From an uncultured Alphaproteobacteria bacterium (GTDB taxonomy: Bacteria; Pseudomonadota; Alphaproteobacteria; HIMB59; GCA-002718135), in contig CACHSZ010000001.1 in NCBI GenBank assembly GCA_902582755.1, positions 49,774 to 113,773 on the forward strand: DNA of 64,000 bases, read 5' to 3'. Below the pieces are notes generated by a model. It saw nothing but the letters and a program-made list of their open reading frames with translations. It did not search any database and had not been told where the DNA came from. Shown piece after piece: positions 34,383-44,044 of this stretch. The position numbers were made by a program, and so were the translations under genes. Every line of letters starts with the position of its first letter. Position 1 is the first letter of the stretch.

Positions 34383-35764
34383 CTAGATTTCCGCCAAATC
34401 GTTCCTTTATCAGTATCTTCTATTTCTATGCCTTTATCTTTTAATGTGTCCCTAATAGTATCTGCCAAATTAAAATTTTTACTGCGTCTAGCTTCATTAC
34501 GTTCATTTATCAACCTTTCAATTTCTTCAGCATTTTCAGTATCTTTTTGATTATAGCCTAACCAATTTCCTGGATCATCTTCAAGAATACCTAATATTTT
34601 ACCGGCAGAAAGAAGATTTTTTTTGATTTCTTTTTTTCTTTCATCAGATGCAGATGAAGCATCATTTGCTTCTTCATTAAGTTTTGCAATGACTTTAGGT
34701 GTATTCAAATCATCTAAAAATGATTCCATTATAGAATTAGAAGGTAAGTTAGAATCTATTTCAACTTCTGACAGCTCTAATAGAACTCTATAAAGTCGAT
34801 CTATCATTTTGCTATTTTGTTCAATGATTTCTTCTGTCCAGTTCAATGGCTGTTTGTAATGAGCTGACAACAATGTTAATCGCAAAACCTCTCCCTTGTA
34901 TTTTTTATTGAGATCATGAACGAGTCTAATATTGCCAATTGACTTTGACATTTTTTCTCCCTCAACATTAACAAATCCATTATGAAACCAATAAGTTGCA
35001 AAATCTTTAGGATCTTTATTTTCAGATATAGAACAAGTTTGTGCTATTTCATTTTCATGATGCGGAAACACCAAGTCAATACCACCGCTATGGATATCAA
35101 AAGGAAGACCTAATGATTTTTCTGACATAACGGAGCACTCTAAATGCCATCCTGGTCTTCCAAATCCCCAAGGTGAATCCCAACCAGGTAAGGGTGAGGG
35201 AGATGGTTTCCATAAAATAAAATCTGCTGGATCTTTTTTGAACGGTGCTACTTCAACACGGCTTCCAGCTATTTGTTCATCTCTATTTCTTTTTGAAAGA
35301 ATTCCATAATTATCAAAACTTGGCACATGAAATAAAACATGCCCCTCTTTTTCATAAGCTTTATTTTCATCAATTAATTTTTTTATTAACTCGATCATTT
35401 CTTTAATATGATCAGTCGCCCTTGGTTGAATATCTGGAAGATTAACGCCAAGTGCACTCATGTCATTATTGTAAATCTCTGTATATTTATTTGTGATAAC
35501 ACTTATGTCCTCACCTGTTTCTTTAGAAGCTTCTATAATCTTGTCATCAATATCAGTGATATTAGACACATAGGTCACTTGTTTAAATTGTGTTTTTAAT
35601 ACACGGACTAATAAATCATTTACAACTGCCATACGCGCATTACCTATGTGTGCAAAATTGTAAACAGTTGGACCGCAAGCATATATTCTTACATGATCTG
35701 GATTAACTGGTTTAAAAAATTCTTTTTTACCACTTAATGTGTTTTGTAACTGTAATGACATCAA
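34379..35764 (-). CDS. cysS: Cysteine--tRNA ligase
   Basis: [37 protein letters not shown]. Confidence 0.97.
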   Translation of the reverse strand: MMSLQLQNTLSGKKEFFKPVNPDHVRIYACGPTVYNFAHIGNARMAVVNDLLVRVLKTQFKQVTYVSNITDIDDKIIEASKETGEDISVITNKYTEIYNNDMSALGVNLPDIQPRATDHIKEMIELIKKLIDENKAYEKEGHVLFHVPSFDNYGILSKRNRDEQIAGSRVEVAPFKKDPADFILWKPSPSPLPGWDSPWGFGRPGWHLECSVMSEKSLGLPFDIHSGGIDLVFPHHENEIAQTCSISENKDPKDFATYWFHNGFVNVEGEKMSKSIGNIRLVHDLNKKYKGEVLRLTLLSAHYKQPLNWTEEIIEQNSKMIDRLYRVLLELSEVEIDSNLPSNSIMESFLDDLNTPKVIAKLNEEANDASSASDERKKEIKKNLLSAGKILGILEDDPGNWLGYNQKDTENAEEIERLINERNEARRSKNFNLADTIRDTLKDKGIEIEDTDKGTIWRKSR

Positions 35765-35772
35765 TATAATTT

Positions 35773-36195
35773 TTAATAATTAAGTTCTATTACCACGGGT
35801 TCGCCATGAACTAAAATGATTGCGGCTTTTTCAAATGACGGAGGACCTTTTGGTTGATAATTATTACTAAAGGCAAAACCTTCTTTTGGTCTCCAGAATA
35901 ATCCAGTCTTTAATTTTCCATCTGAATCTTCATCGTGATAGGCAACAATTGCTATTTTTCCTTCATGGATCTTACTCAAAGGAACTATAACCTCACCCTT
36001 TTGAACTCTTTTTCTAACGCTCTCAATTGCTAATTCTTCATCCAAAAAGCTCTTTTTTGAGTCATATATCTTAACATCAATGTAACCATCACCATGTTCT
36101 ACATTTGGAAAAATGATAGTTCCATGTGCAAAAAGACCTAAAGACCATGTGACTGTTAAGCAAAAAAAGAATATTTTAGTAAAAAAACTTTTCAT
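35773..36195 (-). CDS. DUF2141 family secreted protein
   Basis: AIVAYHDEDSDGKLKTGLFWRPKEGFAFSNNYQPKGPPSFEKA; signal peptide. Confidence 0.8.
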   Translation of the reverse strand: MKSFFTKIFFFCLTVTWSLGLFAHGTIIFPNVEHGDGYIDVKIYDSKKSFLDEELAIESVRKRVQKGEVIVPLSKIHEGKIAIVAYHDEDSDGKLKTGLFWRPKEGFAFSNNYQPKGPPSFEKAAIILVHGEPVVIELNY

Positions 36196-36223
36196 ATAAG
36201 TATCCTAATTATAATAGAATCAA

Positions 36224-37429
36224 GTGCTGAACAATAAAGAATATCTAAATAGACTATATCAATCAGATAAACCTCTTATAATTTATAAAACTGATAAGGG
36301 TTATGACATCTATACTGATTTTTCTAGAAGAATTATTATTAATAAAAAAAATCTAAAATATTTTCTTAATATCCAATCAAAATCAAAAAAATCTAAGATT
36401 GAAGAATTGAATTGTTACGTTGGTTTCTTTGGTTATAAACTTCTTTGTGAAAATATAGGAATAAAGTTTCCAAAACAGCGATCTAAAAATTTTCATAGCG
36501 GTGTATTTTACAAGCCACAAACCAAAATTAGTATTGGTAAAAAAATAATAATCAAAAGCATTAAACCCAATTTTAGAAAAATAAGTACAAATACAAAAAA
36601 ATATTTACAGTTAAATAAAAAGTTTAATCTCAATTTATCTTTAAAGCAGTACTCTAAGATATTTAATGATTTCTCTAAAAATATTAAACAGGGAAAAACT
36701 TATCAAATTAAAATAGCTCAAACATATTCGAAAAAAGGCAATATCAATTCTATTGATCTTTTTTGGAAGTTAATGAAAATGAATGAATCACCTGAAAGTT
36801 TTCTTATAAGGGAAAAAGACTATAATATCATAAGTTGTTCACCAGAGACACTCATATTGAAAAAAGATAACACAATTAGAACAAAACCTATTGCTGGAAC
36901 ATTAAGAAAAACAAAGCAGTTAAATAAAAATAAAGCTCTCACATTCTTTAGAAGAAGTGAAAAAGAAACTAAAGAACATAATATGATTGTTGATATGGAA
37001 AGAAATGATCTGTCTAAAATTTGTAAAACTGGATCTGTAAAAATAGATAAACTAAAAAAAGTCGAGGAATATCGAGATCTTTTTCATTACGTTACGACAA
37101 TAAAGGGAGTTATAAAAAATAAAATGAGTAACCATGATATAATTTCTTCTTTAATGCCAGGTGGTTCAGTCATTGGTTGTCCAAAAATTAGTACTATTCA
37201 ACTTCTAAATAGAAAAGAAAAATTTGACAGAAATATTTATACAGGCAGTTTTGGAATTATACATTCAAATGGTGATATGCGATTTAACATAATGATTAGA
37301 ACACTACTTAATTTTAAAAATAATATCGAATTATCAGTTGCTAGTGGTGTGATCTTAGGCAGTACCGCAAAAAAAGAATATAATGAAAATTATATTAAAG
37401 CTAAATCACTTTTAGATCTATTTAACTAA
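36224..37429 (+). CDS. Chorismate-utilising enzyme: aminodeoxychorismate synthase component I / anthranilate synthase component I family
   Basis: TKPIAGTLRK, NMIVDMERNDLSKICKTGSV, LMPGGSVIGCPKISTIQLL; GTG start; folate cluster context. Confidence 0.85.
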   Translation: MLNNKEYLNRLYQSDKPLIIYKTDKGYDIYTDFSRRIIINKKNLKYFLNIQSKSKKSKIEELNCYVGFFGYKLLCENIGIKFPKQRSKNFHSGVFYKPQTKISIGKKIIIKSIKPNFRKISTNTKKYLQLNKKFNLNLSLKQYSKIFNDFSKNIKQGKTYQIKIAQTYSKKGNINSIDLFWKLMKMNESPESFLIREKDYNIISCSPETLILKKDNTIRTKPIAGTLRKTKQLNKNKALTFFRRSEKETKEHNMIVDMERNDLSKICKTGSVKIDKLKKVEEYRDLFHYVTTIKGVIKNKMSNHDIISSLMPGGSVIGCPKISTIQLLNRKEKFDRNIYTGSFGIIHSNGDMRFNIMIRTLLNFKNNIELSVASGVILGSTAKKEYNENYIKAKSLLDLFN

Positions 37430-37986
37430 TGATTTATCTTATTGATCACGAAGATTCATTCACATACAATTTAGCTCATCTACTAGATAGTATTGAGCCA
37501 ACATTTGTTTCAAATTATTATGAAATAGATCAAACAAAACTAGAAAAATCTTCGACCATTGTTCTTTCGCCAGGCCCTGGTGAACCAAAAGATTATCCAT
37601 TAACAACTAAGATTTATAATAAATATAAAGGAAAGAAAAAAATATTAGGAATATGTTTAGGTTTCCAACAAATAGTTTTTTGTGAAGGAGCTAAAATAGT
37701 TCAACAAAAAAATATTCTTCATGGTTATCAGAGTCATATTAAAGTTACTAACGATAAATCAATTTTTAAAAAAAATTTTAATTTTTTAGGAGGTCGATAT
37801 CATTCCTTAAAAATGGCTGAACCATTTGTTTCTCAATCAATGATAATTACAATGCGTTGTGTAAAAACAAATGTAGCAATGGCGGTTGAAGATGATATTA
37901 ATAAAGTCTATGGATTACAGTTTCACCCAGATTCATTTTTAACTCCAAATGGAAAATATCTTATTAAAAAAATCCTTTCACACTAA
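37429..37986 (+). CDS. Glutamine amidotransferase, PabA/TrpG family
   Basis: IDHEDSFTYNLAHLL, LSPGPGEP, GICLGFQQ, GLQFHPDSFLTPNG. Confidence 0.87.
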   Translation: MIYLIDHEDSFTYNLAHLLDSIEPTFVSNYYEIDQTKLEKSSTIVLSPGPGEPKDYPLTTKIYNKYKGKKKILGICLGFQQIVFCEGAKIVQQKNILHGYQSHIKVTNDKSIFKKNFNFLGGRYHSLKMAEPFVSQSMIITMRCVKTNVAMAVEDDINKVYGLQFHPDSFLTPNGKYLIKKILSH

Positions 37987-38704
37987 GAATTTTAAATTAC
38001 TTAAGTTCAATTCTCTTTGGGGATACAAGGGCATCTTTACAACCATTAGACTATTTGGCAAAGAGCCAAATTTTATCTTAGTTGATCAGCATTTAAAAAA
38101 ACTAAATAAAGATTTAAGATACTTTGGCATTGATATTAAAATTTCAAAAAATCTTTTAACCAATTTTTTAAATAAATATTCTAAAATTAAAAATTACGAC
38201 CACCTATTAAGAATTGCAGTCACAAAAAAAATAATCTCATTATCTGTACGTAAACGAAAAAAAGATCATAAGTATTTTACTGCAAAATTTTTTAGATTCC
38301 AACGGGCTTTACCTAACTTCAAAAACTTACAGTACAAAAAAATAATTTCTTTACAAAAAAAAATTAATTTACAAAAAGAAGAGATTCTTTTTTATTTTAA
38401 CAATAAAATTTTAGAGGGCTCTACGACCAATTTAATTTTTGTAAACAGTAATAAATTATTCATTCCAAAAAATTACTATTATTATGGAATTACTCTAGAA
38501 TACTTAATTAAAAATCTACCTTATAAAATTCATAGAACAGATATTAATATTTCTAGTCTACATCAATTTAGTGAAATACTTTTAGTTGGTTCTGGTAAAG
38601 GTGTGGTTAGTATTTCTTTTATTAAACAATTTAATTGGTATAGATCTTCAATGAAAATTTATAATTTGTTATCAAAAAAATATGCAAAAATATTATTGAA
38701 ATGA
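37949..38704 (+). CDS. Aminotransferase class IV, PabC-like (aminodeoxychorismate lyase)
   Basis: GIFTTIRLFGKEP...DQHLKKL, ILEGSTTNLIFV; between pabA-like gene and folP. Confidence 0.75.
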   Translation: MENILLKKSFHTKNFKLLKFNSLWGYKGIFTTIRLFGKEPNFILVDQHLKKLNKDLRYFGIDIKISKNLLTNFLNKYSKIKNYDHLLRIAVTKKIISLSVRKRKKDHKYFTAKFFRFQRALPNFKNLQYKKIISLQKKINLQKEEILFYFNNKILEGSTTNLIFVNSNKLFIPKNYYYYGITLEYLIKNLPYKIHRTDINISSLHQFSEILLVGSGKGVVSISFIKQFNWYRSSMKIYNLLSKKYAKILLK

Positions 38705-39519
38705 AATTAGGAAATTATAATTTTAAACTATCTAGTCCAACGGTAATGGGAATATGTAATGTTACTCCCGACTCTTTTAGTGATGGTGGAAAGAGCTTTA
38801 AAAGTTCAGATGCACTAAAAAATATCAAAGAAATGATAAAAAATGGAGCAAGTATTATTGATATTGGAGCAGAAAGTACAAGACCTGGCTCAGATCCATT
38901 AACACACAAAGAAGAAGTTAAAAGATTAGACCCGATATTAAAAAAATTGCCAAAAAATAAATTTGTCATATCAGTTGATACTAATAAAATTGAAACACAA
39001 GAATATGCATTAAATATGGGAGCACATATTATAAATGATGTATTCGGTGGTTCTGAAGATTTATTCTTTTTAACTAAAAAATTTAAAACTGGTTTAATTT
39101 TAATGCACACACCTGCACCACCCAAAACGATGCAAAAGAAAATACACTCATATAATAATATTGTACAAGATATTAAAAAAATATTTCTTCAGAAAATTAA
39201 ACAATTAGAAAAAATAAAAATTCCTTCATCCAAAGTATGGTTTGACCCAGGTATTGGTTTTGGTAAAAATTTAAAACAGAATATAGAAATCATGCAAAAA
39301 ATTAATCAGTTTAAGTTTAAGGGATATGGATTATTATTAGGATCATCTAGAAAAAGCTGGATCAGCTTCATAGATAAAAGTGAAACAAATCAAAGATTGG
39401 GAGGTTCTATCGCTTCTGCATTATATTGTTATCAAAAGGGAGTTGATATATTTAGAGTTCACGACATAAAAGAAACGTCTCAATCATTAAAAATTTTTGA
39501 AAAACTATGTTCAAAGTAG
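38701..39519 (+). CDS. folP: Dihydropteroate synthase
   Basis: MGICNVTPDSFSDGGKS, DIGAESTRPGS, FDPGIGFGKN, LLLGSSRKS. Confidence 0.95.
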   Translation: MKLGNYNFKLSSPTVMGICNVTPDSFSDGGKSFKSSDALKNIKEMIKNGASIIDIGAESTRPGSDPLTHKEEVKRLDPILKKLPKNKFVISVDTNKIETQEYALNMGAHIINDVFGGSEDLFFLTKKFKTGLILMHTPAPPKTMQKKIHSYNNIVQDIKKIFLQKIKQLEKIKIPSSKVWFDPGIGFGKNLKQNIEIMQKINQFKFKGYGLLLGSSRKSWISFIDKSETNQRLGGSIASALYCYQKGVDIFRVHDIKETSQSLKIFEKLCSK

Positions 39520-39851
39520 AAATTAAAAACTTATCCATCAGTGCAAATATAGGTATCACTGCTCAAGAGAGAAAGAAAAAACAGTTGTTAAAGGTAACAT
39601 TAGAATTTAGTTATCCTGTTAAAAACTCAATAGATTTAAACAATATAAATAATGTTAAGGATTATTCATCTATTACAAAATATTTAAAAACTTTCATAAA
39701 GGAATCTCAATCACATACTCTTGAGCATTTAATAATAAAAACATCCAATGCTCTTGAAAAAAAATTTAAAATAAAAAAAGTTAAAATTACAATTAATAAA
39801 ACAGCTGTAGCAAAAAAATATGGAGCTGAATCTCTAAGTGTATCAAACTGA
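39507..39851 (+). CDS. folB: Dihydroneopterin aldolase
   Basis: ISANIGITAQERKKKQLLKVTLEF, TLEHLIIKTSNAL; between folP and folK. Confidence 0.85.
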   Translation: MFKVEIKNLSISANIGITAQERKKKQLLKVTLEFSYPVKNSIDLNNINNVKDYSSITKYLKTFIKESQSHTLEHLIIKTSNALEKKFKIKKVKITINKTAVAKKYGAESLSVSN

Positions 39852-40338
39852 AACAATAATCGCACTTGGCTCAAATCTAGGTAATGCTATATTTAATTTA
39901 CGCTGTGCCGTTAGAGAATTAGAAAATATTGGTAATATAAAAAAATTTGCAAATATTTATATTTCTTCTCCTTATGGATACAAATCGCAAAGTAATTTTT
40001 TTAATACTGCAATAAAACTATTAACCAACCAGCAACCATTAGAATTAATAAATAATATTTATGAAATTGAAAAAAAATTAAAAAAAAATAAAAAAATTAT
40101 CAATGGTCCAAGAAACATTGATTTGGATATTATTTTTTTTGGCAAACAAATATTTAATAAAAAAAATTTAATAATACCTCACCCAAGAGCAGCTGAAAGA
40201 GACTTTGTGTTATATCCAGTACTAGATATTGATCCATTTTTCAGACATCCGCTTGAAAAAAAATCAATAAAAGTCTTATCGAAAGAGTTGCAAAATAAAT
40301 ATATTATTAAACGATTATCCTACCGAAATTTGATTTAA
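39838..40338 (+). CDS. folK: 2-amino-4-hydroxy-6-hydroxymethyldihydropteridine diphosphokinase
   Basis: IALGSNLGN, SSPYGYKSQSNFFNTAIKL, GPRNIDLDIIFFG, IPHPRAAERDFVLYPV; GTG start. Confidence 0.93.
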   Translation: MYQTETIIALGSNLGNAIFNLRCAVRELENIGNIKKFANIYISSPYGYKSQSNFFNTAIKLLTNQQPLELINNIYEIEKKLKKNKKIINGPRNIDLDIIFFGKQIFNKKNLIIPHPRAAERDFVLYPVLDIDPFFRHPLEKKSIKVLSKELQNKYIIKRLSYRNLI

Positions 40339-40965
40339 AAAATCTTTGAGTTTTGATTTAGAAATTAAATTTCTCTGATTTTTCAAGCTTCTAGAAATAT
40401 CTAATCCAAAAGGTGTTATTTGTTTTAGAATGTTGGAAACATTTTTTTTGTCTATACCGCCACCAATATAAACTGGAATATTTTTACTTTTTATAAACTG
40501 TATTTGTTTAATACTTTTTCTCAATGAATACTTTTTAATACTCTTTTTCCTATAAACATTCATATCAAAATAAATAACATCAACAATTTTTCTAATTGAT
40601 TCAATGTATTTTTTATCAAAATTTTCTGGATTAATTGCAATCCCAATTTTTAATCTTCTAAATATTTTTTTTATTTTTAATAAATCTTTTTTGGGAAAAT
40701 GATATGAACATGAAATTGTCTTTGGCTTTGTAAAATCTATTTGCTCTATTAGCTTGTCTAAAGATACATACCGAGTCAGAAGTACTGATTCTATCTTATA
40801 ATTTTTACATTCTTTAATTAATGATTGTATTTTTTTATCACTAACTGTGTTTGGTCCATTTAAATTTTTACTTGCAAAACCCAATGATTTTATTTTATTT
40901 TTATGTGCCACTTCAACAGATTTCATATTTGTTATTCCACAAATTTTTAGAGGTATATTTTTCAT
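40315..40965 (-). CDS. Divergent phosphoribosylanthranilate isomerase (TrpF)-like TIM barrel
   Basis: PLKICGITNMKSVEVA...KSLGFASKNLNGPNTVS, PVYIGGGIDKKNVSNILKQITPFGLDIS; lacks other canonical TrpF motifs. Confidence 0.65.
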   Translation of the reverse strand: MKNIPLKICGITNMKSVEVAHKNKIKSLGFASKNLNGPNTVSDKKIQSLIKECKNYKIESVLLTRYVSLDKLIEQIDFTKPKTISCSYHFPKKDLLKIKKIFRRLKIGIAINPENFDKKYIESIRKIVDVIYFDMNVYRKKSIKKYSLRKSIKQIQFIKSKNIPVYIGGGIDKKNVSNILKQITPFGLDISRSLKNQRNLISKSKLKDFLNQISVG

Positions 40966-41016
40966 TAAATTTTATTTTAAAAATTATAAATATATGTAAA
41001 CTATTTTTTTTTATAT

Positions 41017-42453
41017 ATGTCATTAAATTTTTATAGACGAGTAGCGTTTGGCCTGTCGCCAAATGAAAAACCAGATAAAGATCCTCTTAATTGGGCAATA
41101 AATCAATTAGATATCATACCTGATCTCTTGTGGCCTGGAACAATTCCAACAGAAAAAAATTTAAGAAAAAAATATGGTGAATGGGTGTACGGAGATAGAG
41201 AAGTTTTAAGAAAAAAATTTAAAAATGATAAACATGCGTATAGAAAAGCAAAAGATGAATTAAGAATAAAAACTGGTGAAAGATATTTTGAATTAAATGA
41301 ACATGCTATTCGTCATTTTCAAACAAAATATTCCAAACAACCTGTTTTCGAGCGTTTCTGGCTTTTTTGGGGAAATCATTTTGCAATAAGTGAAAAAGAT
41401 TTTCTAGCAGAGTTTAGTACTGGACCTTATCAACGTGAAATTATTAGACCAAACATGGTTAAAACTTTTGAAGAGATGGTTCAGTCAGTAACGACTTCAT
41501 GGTGTATGATTCATCACCTTGATAATTCAGAATCTTTTGGCCCCAATTCTAAAAAAGGAATGGAGTGGGGAGAGACTATAAACGAAAATCATGCAAGAGA
41601 ATTATTAGAGTTACATACAGTTTCTCCTAATGCTGGATATACTCAGGAAGATGTTATTCAGTTAGCCTATATTATGACAGGTTGGGCGCACAAATGGGAT
41701 AGAAAAAATTTAGAAACCGGCGATATATGGTTTGATCAAGAAATGCATCAAAAAGGAGATAAAATAGTTTTAGGAGTTAAATACAAAAACGATGCAAAAA
41801 GAGAACTTGCAAAAGTAATTCATGATTTAGCAACACACCCAATCTGTATCAAATTTGTCTCAACAAAATTATGTAGGCATTTTATTACAGATGAGCCAAC
41901 AGATGAAATGATAAACCCAGTAATAGAAGCATGGAAAAAATCCAATGGAAACTTAATTGAAATTCACAAAGCAGTTATAACGCAAGCTTATAAATATAAT
42001 GAGATTACACATAAATTTCATCCACCTGAAATATGGTTAATGCAATTATCTAGAATGTTTGATTTAAATATTCCGCTTTCTTTTGAAAAAATGAATTATA
42101 CTTTTAAGTCAAAGCCAAATAATAGACAAAGACAATTATCATGGATACTTAGAGAAATAGGTCATTCACCTTATCGTGCCAAACAACCTAACGGTTGGAG
42201 TGATTTGGAGGTAGATTGGGTATCACCAGAATTATTATTACGCCGCTTTTGGTTTTCTTCAGTTGAACTTCCAATTCTTGTTAAATCTGGAAACAGATCC
42301 CATAATTTTATTTTAGCTTGTCTTAAAAATAATTTCGAAGATCATGAAAATATGGCATCACTTATTGAAAATTTTAGATTTGGAACATCAAATTATGATT
42401 TAGGGCAAAAGTATGGAGTTATTTGTAATTTGCCAGGAGTATTAAAAATATGA
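41017..42453 (+). CDS. DUF1800 family protein
   Basis: RRVAFGLSP...RFWLFWGNHFAIS...ENHARELLELHTV, YTQEDVIQLAYIMTGW; paired with DUF1501. Confidence 0.85.
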   Translation: MSLNFYRRVAFGLSPNEKPDKDPLNWAINQLDIIPDLLWPGTIPTEKNLRKKYGEWVYGDREVLRKKFKNDKHAYRKAKDELRIKTGERYFELNEHAIRHFQTKYSKQPVFERFWLFWGNHFAISEKDFLAEFSTGPYQREIIRPNMVKTFEEMVQSVTTSWCMIHHLDNSESFGPNSKKGMEWGETINENHARELLELHTVSPNAGYTQEDVIQLAYIMTGWAHKWDRKNLETGDIWFDQEMHQKGDKIVLGVKYKNDAKRELAKVIHDLATHPICIKFVSTKLCRHFITDEPTDEMINPVIEAWKKSNGNLIEIHKAVITQAYKYNEITHKFHPPEIWLMQLSRMFDLNIPLSFEKMNYTFKSKPNNRQRQLSWILREIGHSPYRAKQPNGWSDLEVDWVSPELLLRRFWFSSVELPILVKSGNRSHNFILACLKNNFEDHENMASLIENFRFGTSNYDLGQKYGVICNLPGVLKI

Positions 42454-43601
42454 ACTGCACAAGAAGAAATTTTTTAATTGGAGGATCAACAACATTATTT
42501 CTTTCTGGATATTTTCCAAAAATAAGTTTTGCTTCAATGCAGAAAAAAAATCTAATTATTATATCACTTCGCGGGGGAATGGATGGTTTAACAGCTGTTC
42601 CTGTTATTGGAGATAAACGTCTAAAAAAATTGAGAAAAAAACTTATTCTGGAAGACGTTCTTAATTTGAACAGTGACTTTGGTCTTCACCCTAAATTAGA
42701 AATTTTCCATAAACTCTGGCAAAAAAATCAAGCGGCATTTGTTCATGCAACAAATATTCCTTACACAGGCAGATCACATTTTGATGGGCAAAATTTAATG
42801 GAAACCGGAGCACACATTCCATATAAAGAAAAAACAGGATGGCTTGGTAGGGGATTACTGGCGTCAAATATTATAGGAAAAGGTCTGGCAATATCTTTAC
42901 CAATGCCACTTTTATTAAGAGGTGTGCCACAGAATAATAATTTCTTCCCATCACCAGATTTTGTTGAAACAAAGTTAATAGATCAAATTTATAATGAATT
43001 TAAGGGTGAGCATAACGAGCTAATTAAATCTACACTTGATACAATTAGACAAAGACCATTGTCTATGCAAATAGCTACTGACTCTGATGATAGAAAAAAA
43101 CTTGCTCTTGAAGCTGCTAAACAATTAAAAGATCAAAGTGGTCCTCGAGTTGCTGTATTTGATTTAGATGGTTTTGATACCCATGCTGCTCAAGGAGGTG
43201 TTGATGGAGCGCATGCTGATGAACTAGAAGAAGTAAATAAAATTGTTACTATTTTACATGAAAATCTTGGCCAAGCGTTTGATAATACACTAATTCTTAC
43301 TCTGACTGAATTTGGCCGAACTATAAAACAAAATGGGGGCTATGGAACTGAGCATGGATATGGAAGTGCAATACTAATGGCTGGAGGCTTGTTAAAAAAA
43401 TCTCAAGTTTATACAGATTGGCCTGGACTAAAAAAGAAAGAATTGTTTGAGGGAAGAGATCTAAATTCGACTATTGATTCCAGGGCTGTTTATAATTCTG
43501 CAATGTCAATTTGTTTTAATCAAGATCCAGAATTTTTACGTAAAGAAGTTTTTTGGGGAGACGAACTTCCTGATTTGTCTCAAGAATTGTTTAAGATTTA
43601 G
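42450..43601 (+). CDS. DUF1501 family Tat-exported protein
   Basis: CTRRNFLIGGSTTLFLSGYF Tat signal, IISLRGGMDGLTAVPV, SHFDGQNLMETG, FGRTIKQNGGYGTEHGYG. Confidence 0.88.
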   Translation: MNCTRRNFLIGGSTTLFLSGYFPKISFASMQKKNLIIISLRGGMDGLTAVPVIGDKRLKKLRKKLILEDVLNLNSDFGLHPKLEIFHKLWQKNQAAFVHATNIPYTGRSHFDGQNLMETGAHIPYKEKTGWLGRGLLASNIIGKGLAISLPMPLLLRGVPQNNNFFPSPDFVETKLIDQIYNEFKGEHNELIKSTLDTIRQRPLSMQIATDSDDRKKLALEAAKQLKDQSGPRVAVFDLDGFDTHAAQGGVDGAHADELEEVNKIVTILHENLGQAFDNTLILTLTEFGRTIKQNGGYGTEHGYGSAILMAGGLLKKSQVYTDWPGLKKKELFEGRDLNSTIDSRAVYNSAMSICFNQDPEFLRKEVFWGDELPDLSQELFKI

Positions 43602-43627
43602 AAATAAATAATTTTTTTAGTAATTTC

Positions 43628-44044
43628 ATGTTAAACAAGAATATGGTTTCAGAAAATTTTGATAATTTATTCAAGGCTGCAAAAAAAGTTAGAGAGCAAG
43701 CTCATGTGCCTTATTCAAATTTTAAAGTAGGAGCAGCATTTCTAACAGAAGATAGTAAAATTATTACTGGTTGTAATGTTGAAAATGCTGCCTATCCTCA
43801 ATCCCAGTGTGCCGAAGCAACTGCAATTGGAAATATGATATCTAATGGAAACAAAAAAATTTTAGAAGTTGTGGTTATAGGTTCAGGTGAATTATTATGC
43901 TCACCTTGTGGTGGTTGTAGACAGAGGTTAAGAGAATTTGCTACTTTAGATACTAAGATTCATATGTGTAACGAAAATGGTCATATGAAAACATCTACAC
44001 TCGAAGAATTACTTCCTGATTCTTTTGGCCCAGAGAATCTTTAA
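43628..44044 (+). CDS. cdd: Cytidine deaminase
   Basis: VPYSNFKVGAAF, GCNVENAAYPQSQCAE, CSPCGGCRQRLREF. Confidence 0.95.
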   Translation: MLNKNMVSENFDNLFKAAKKVREQAHVPYSNFKVGAAFLTEDSKIITGCNVENAAYPQSQCAEATAIGNMISNGNKKILEVVVIGSGELLCSPCGGCRQRLREFATLDTKIHMCNENGHMKTSTLEELLPDSFGPENL

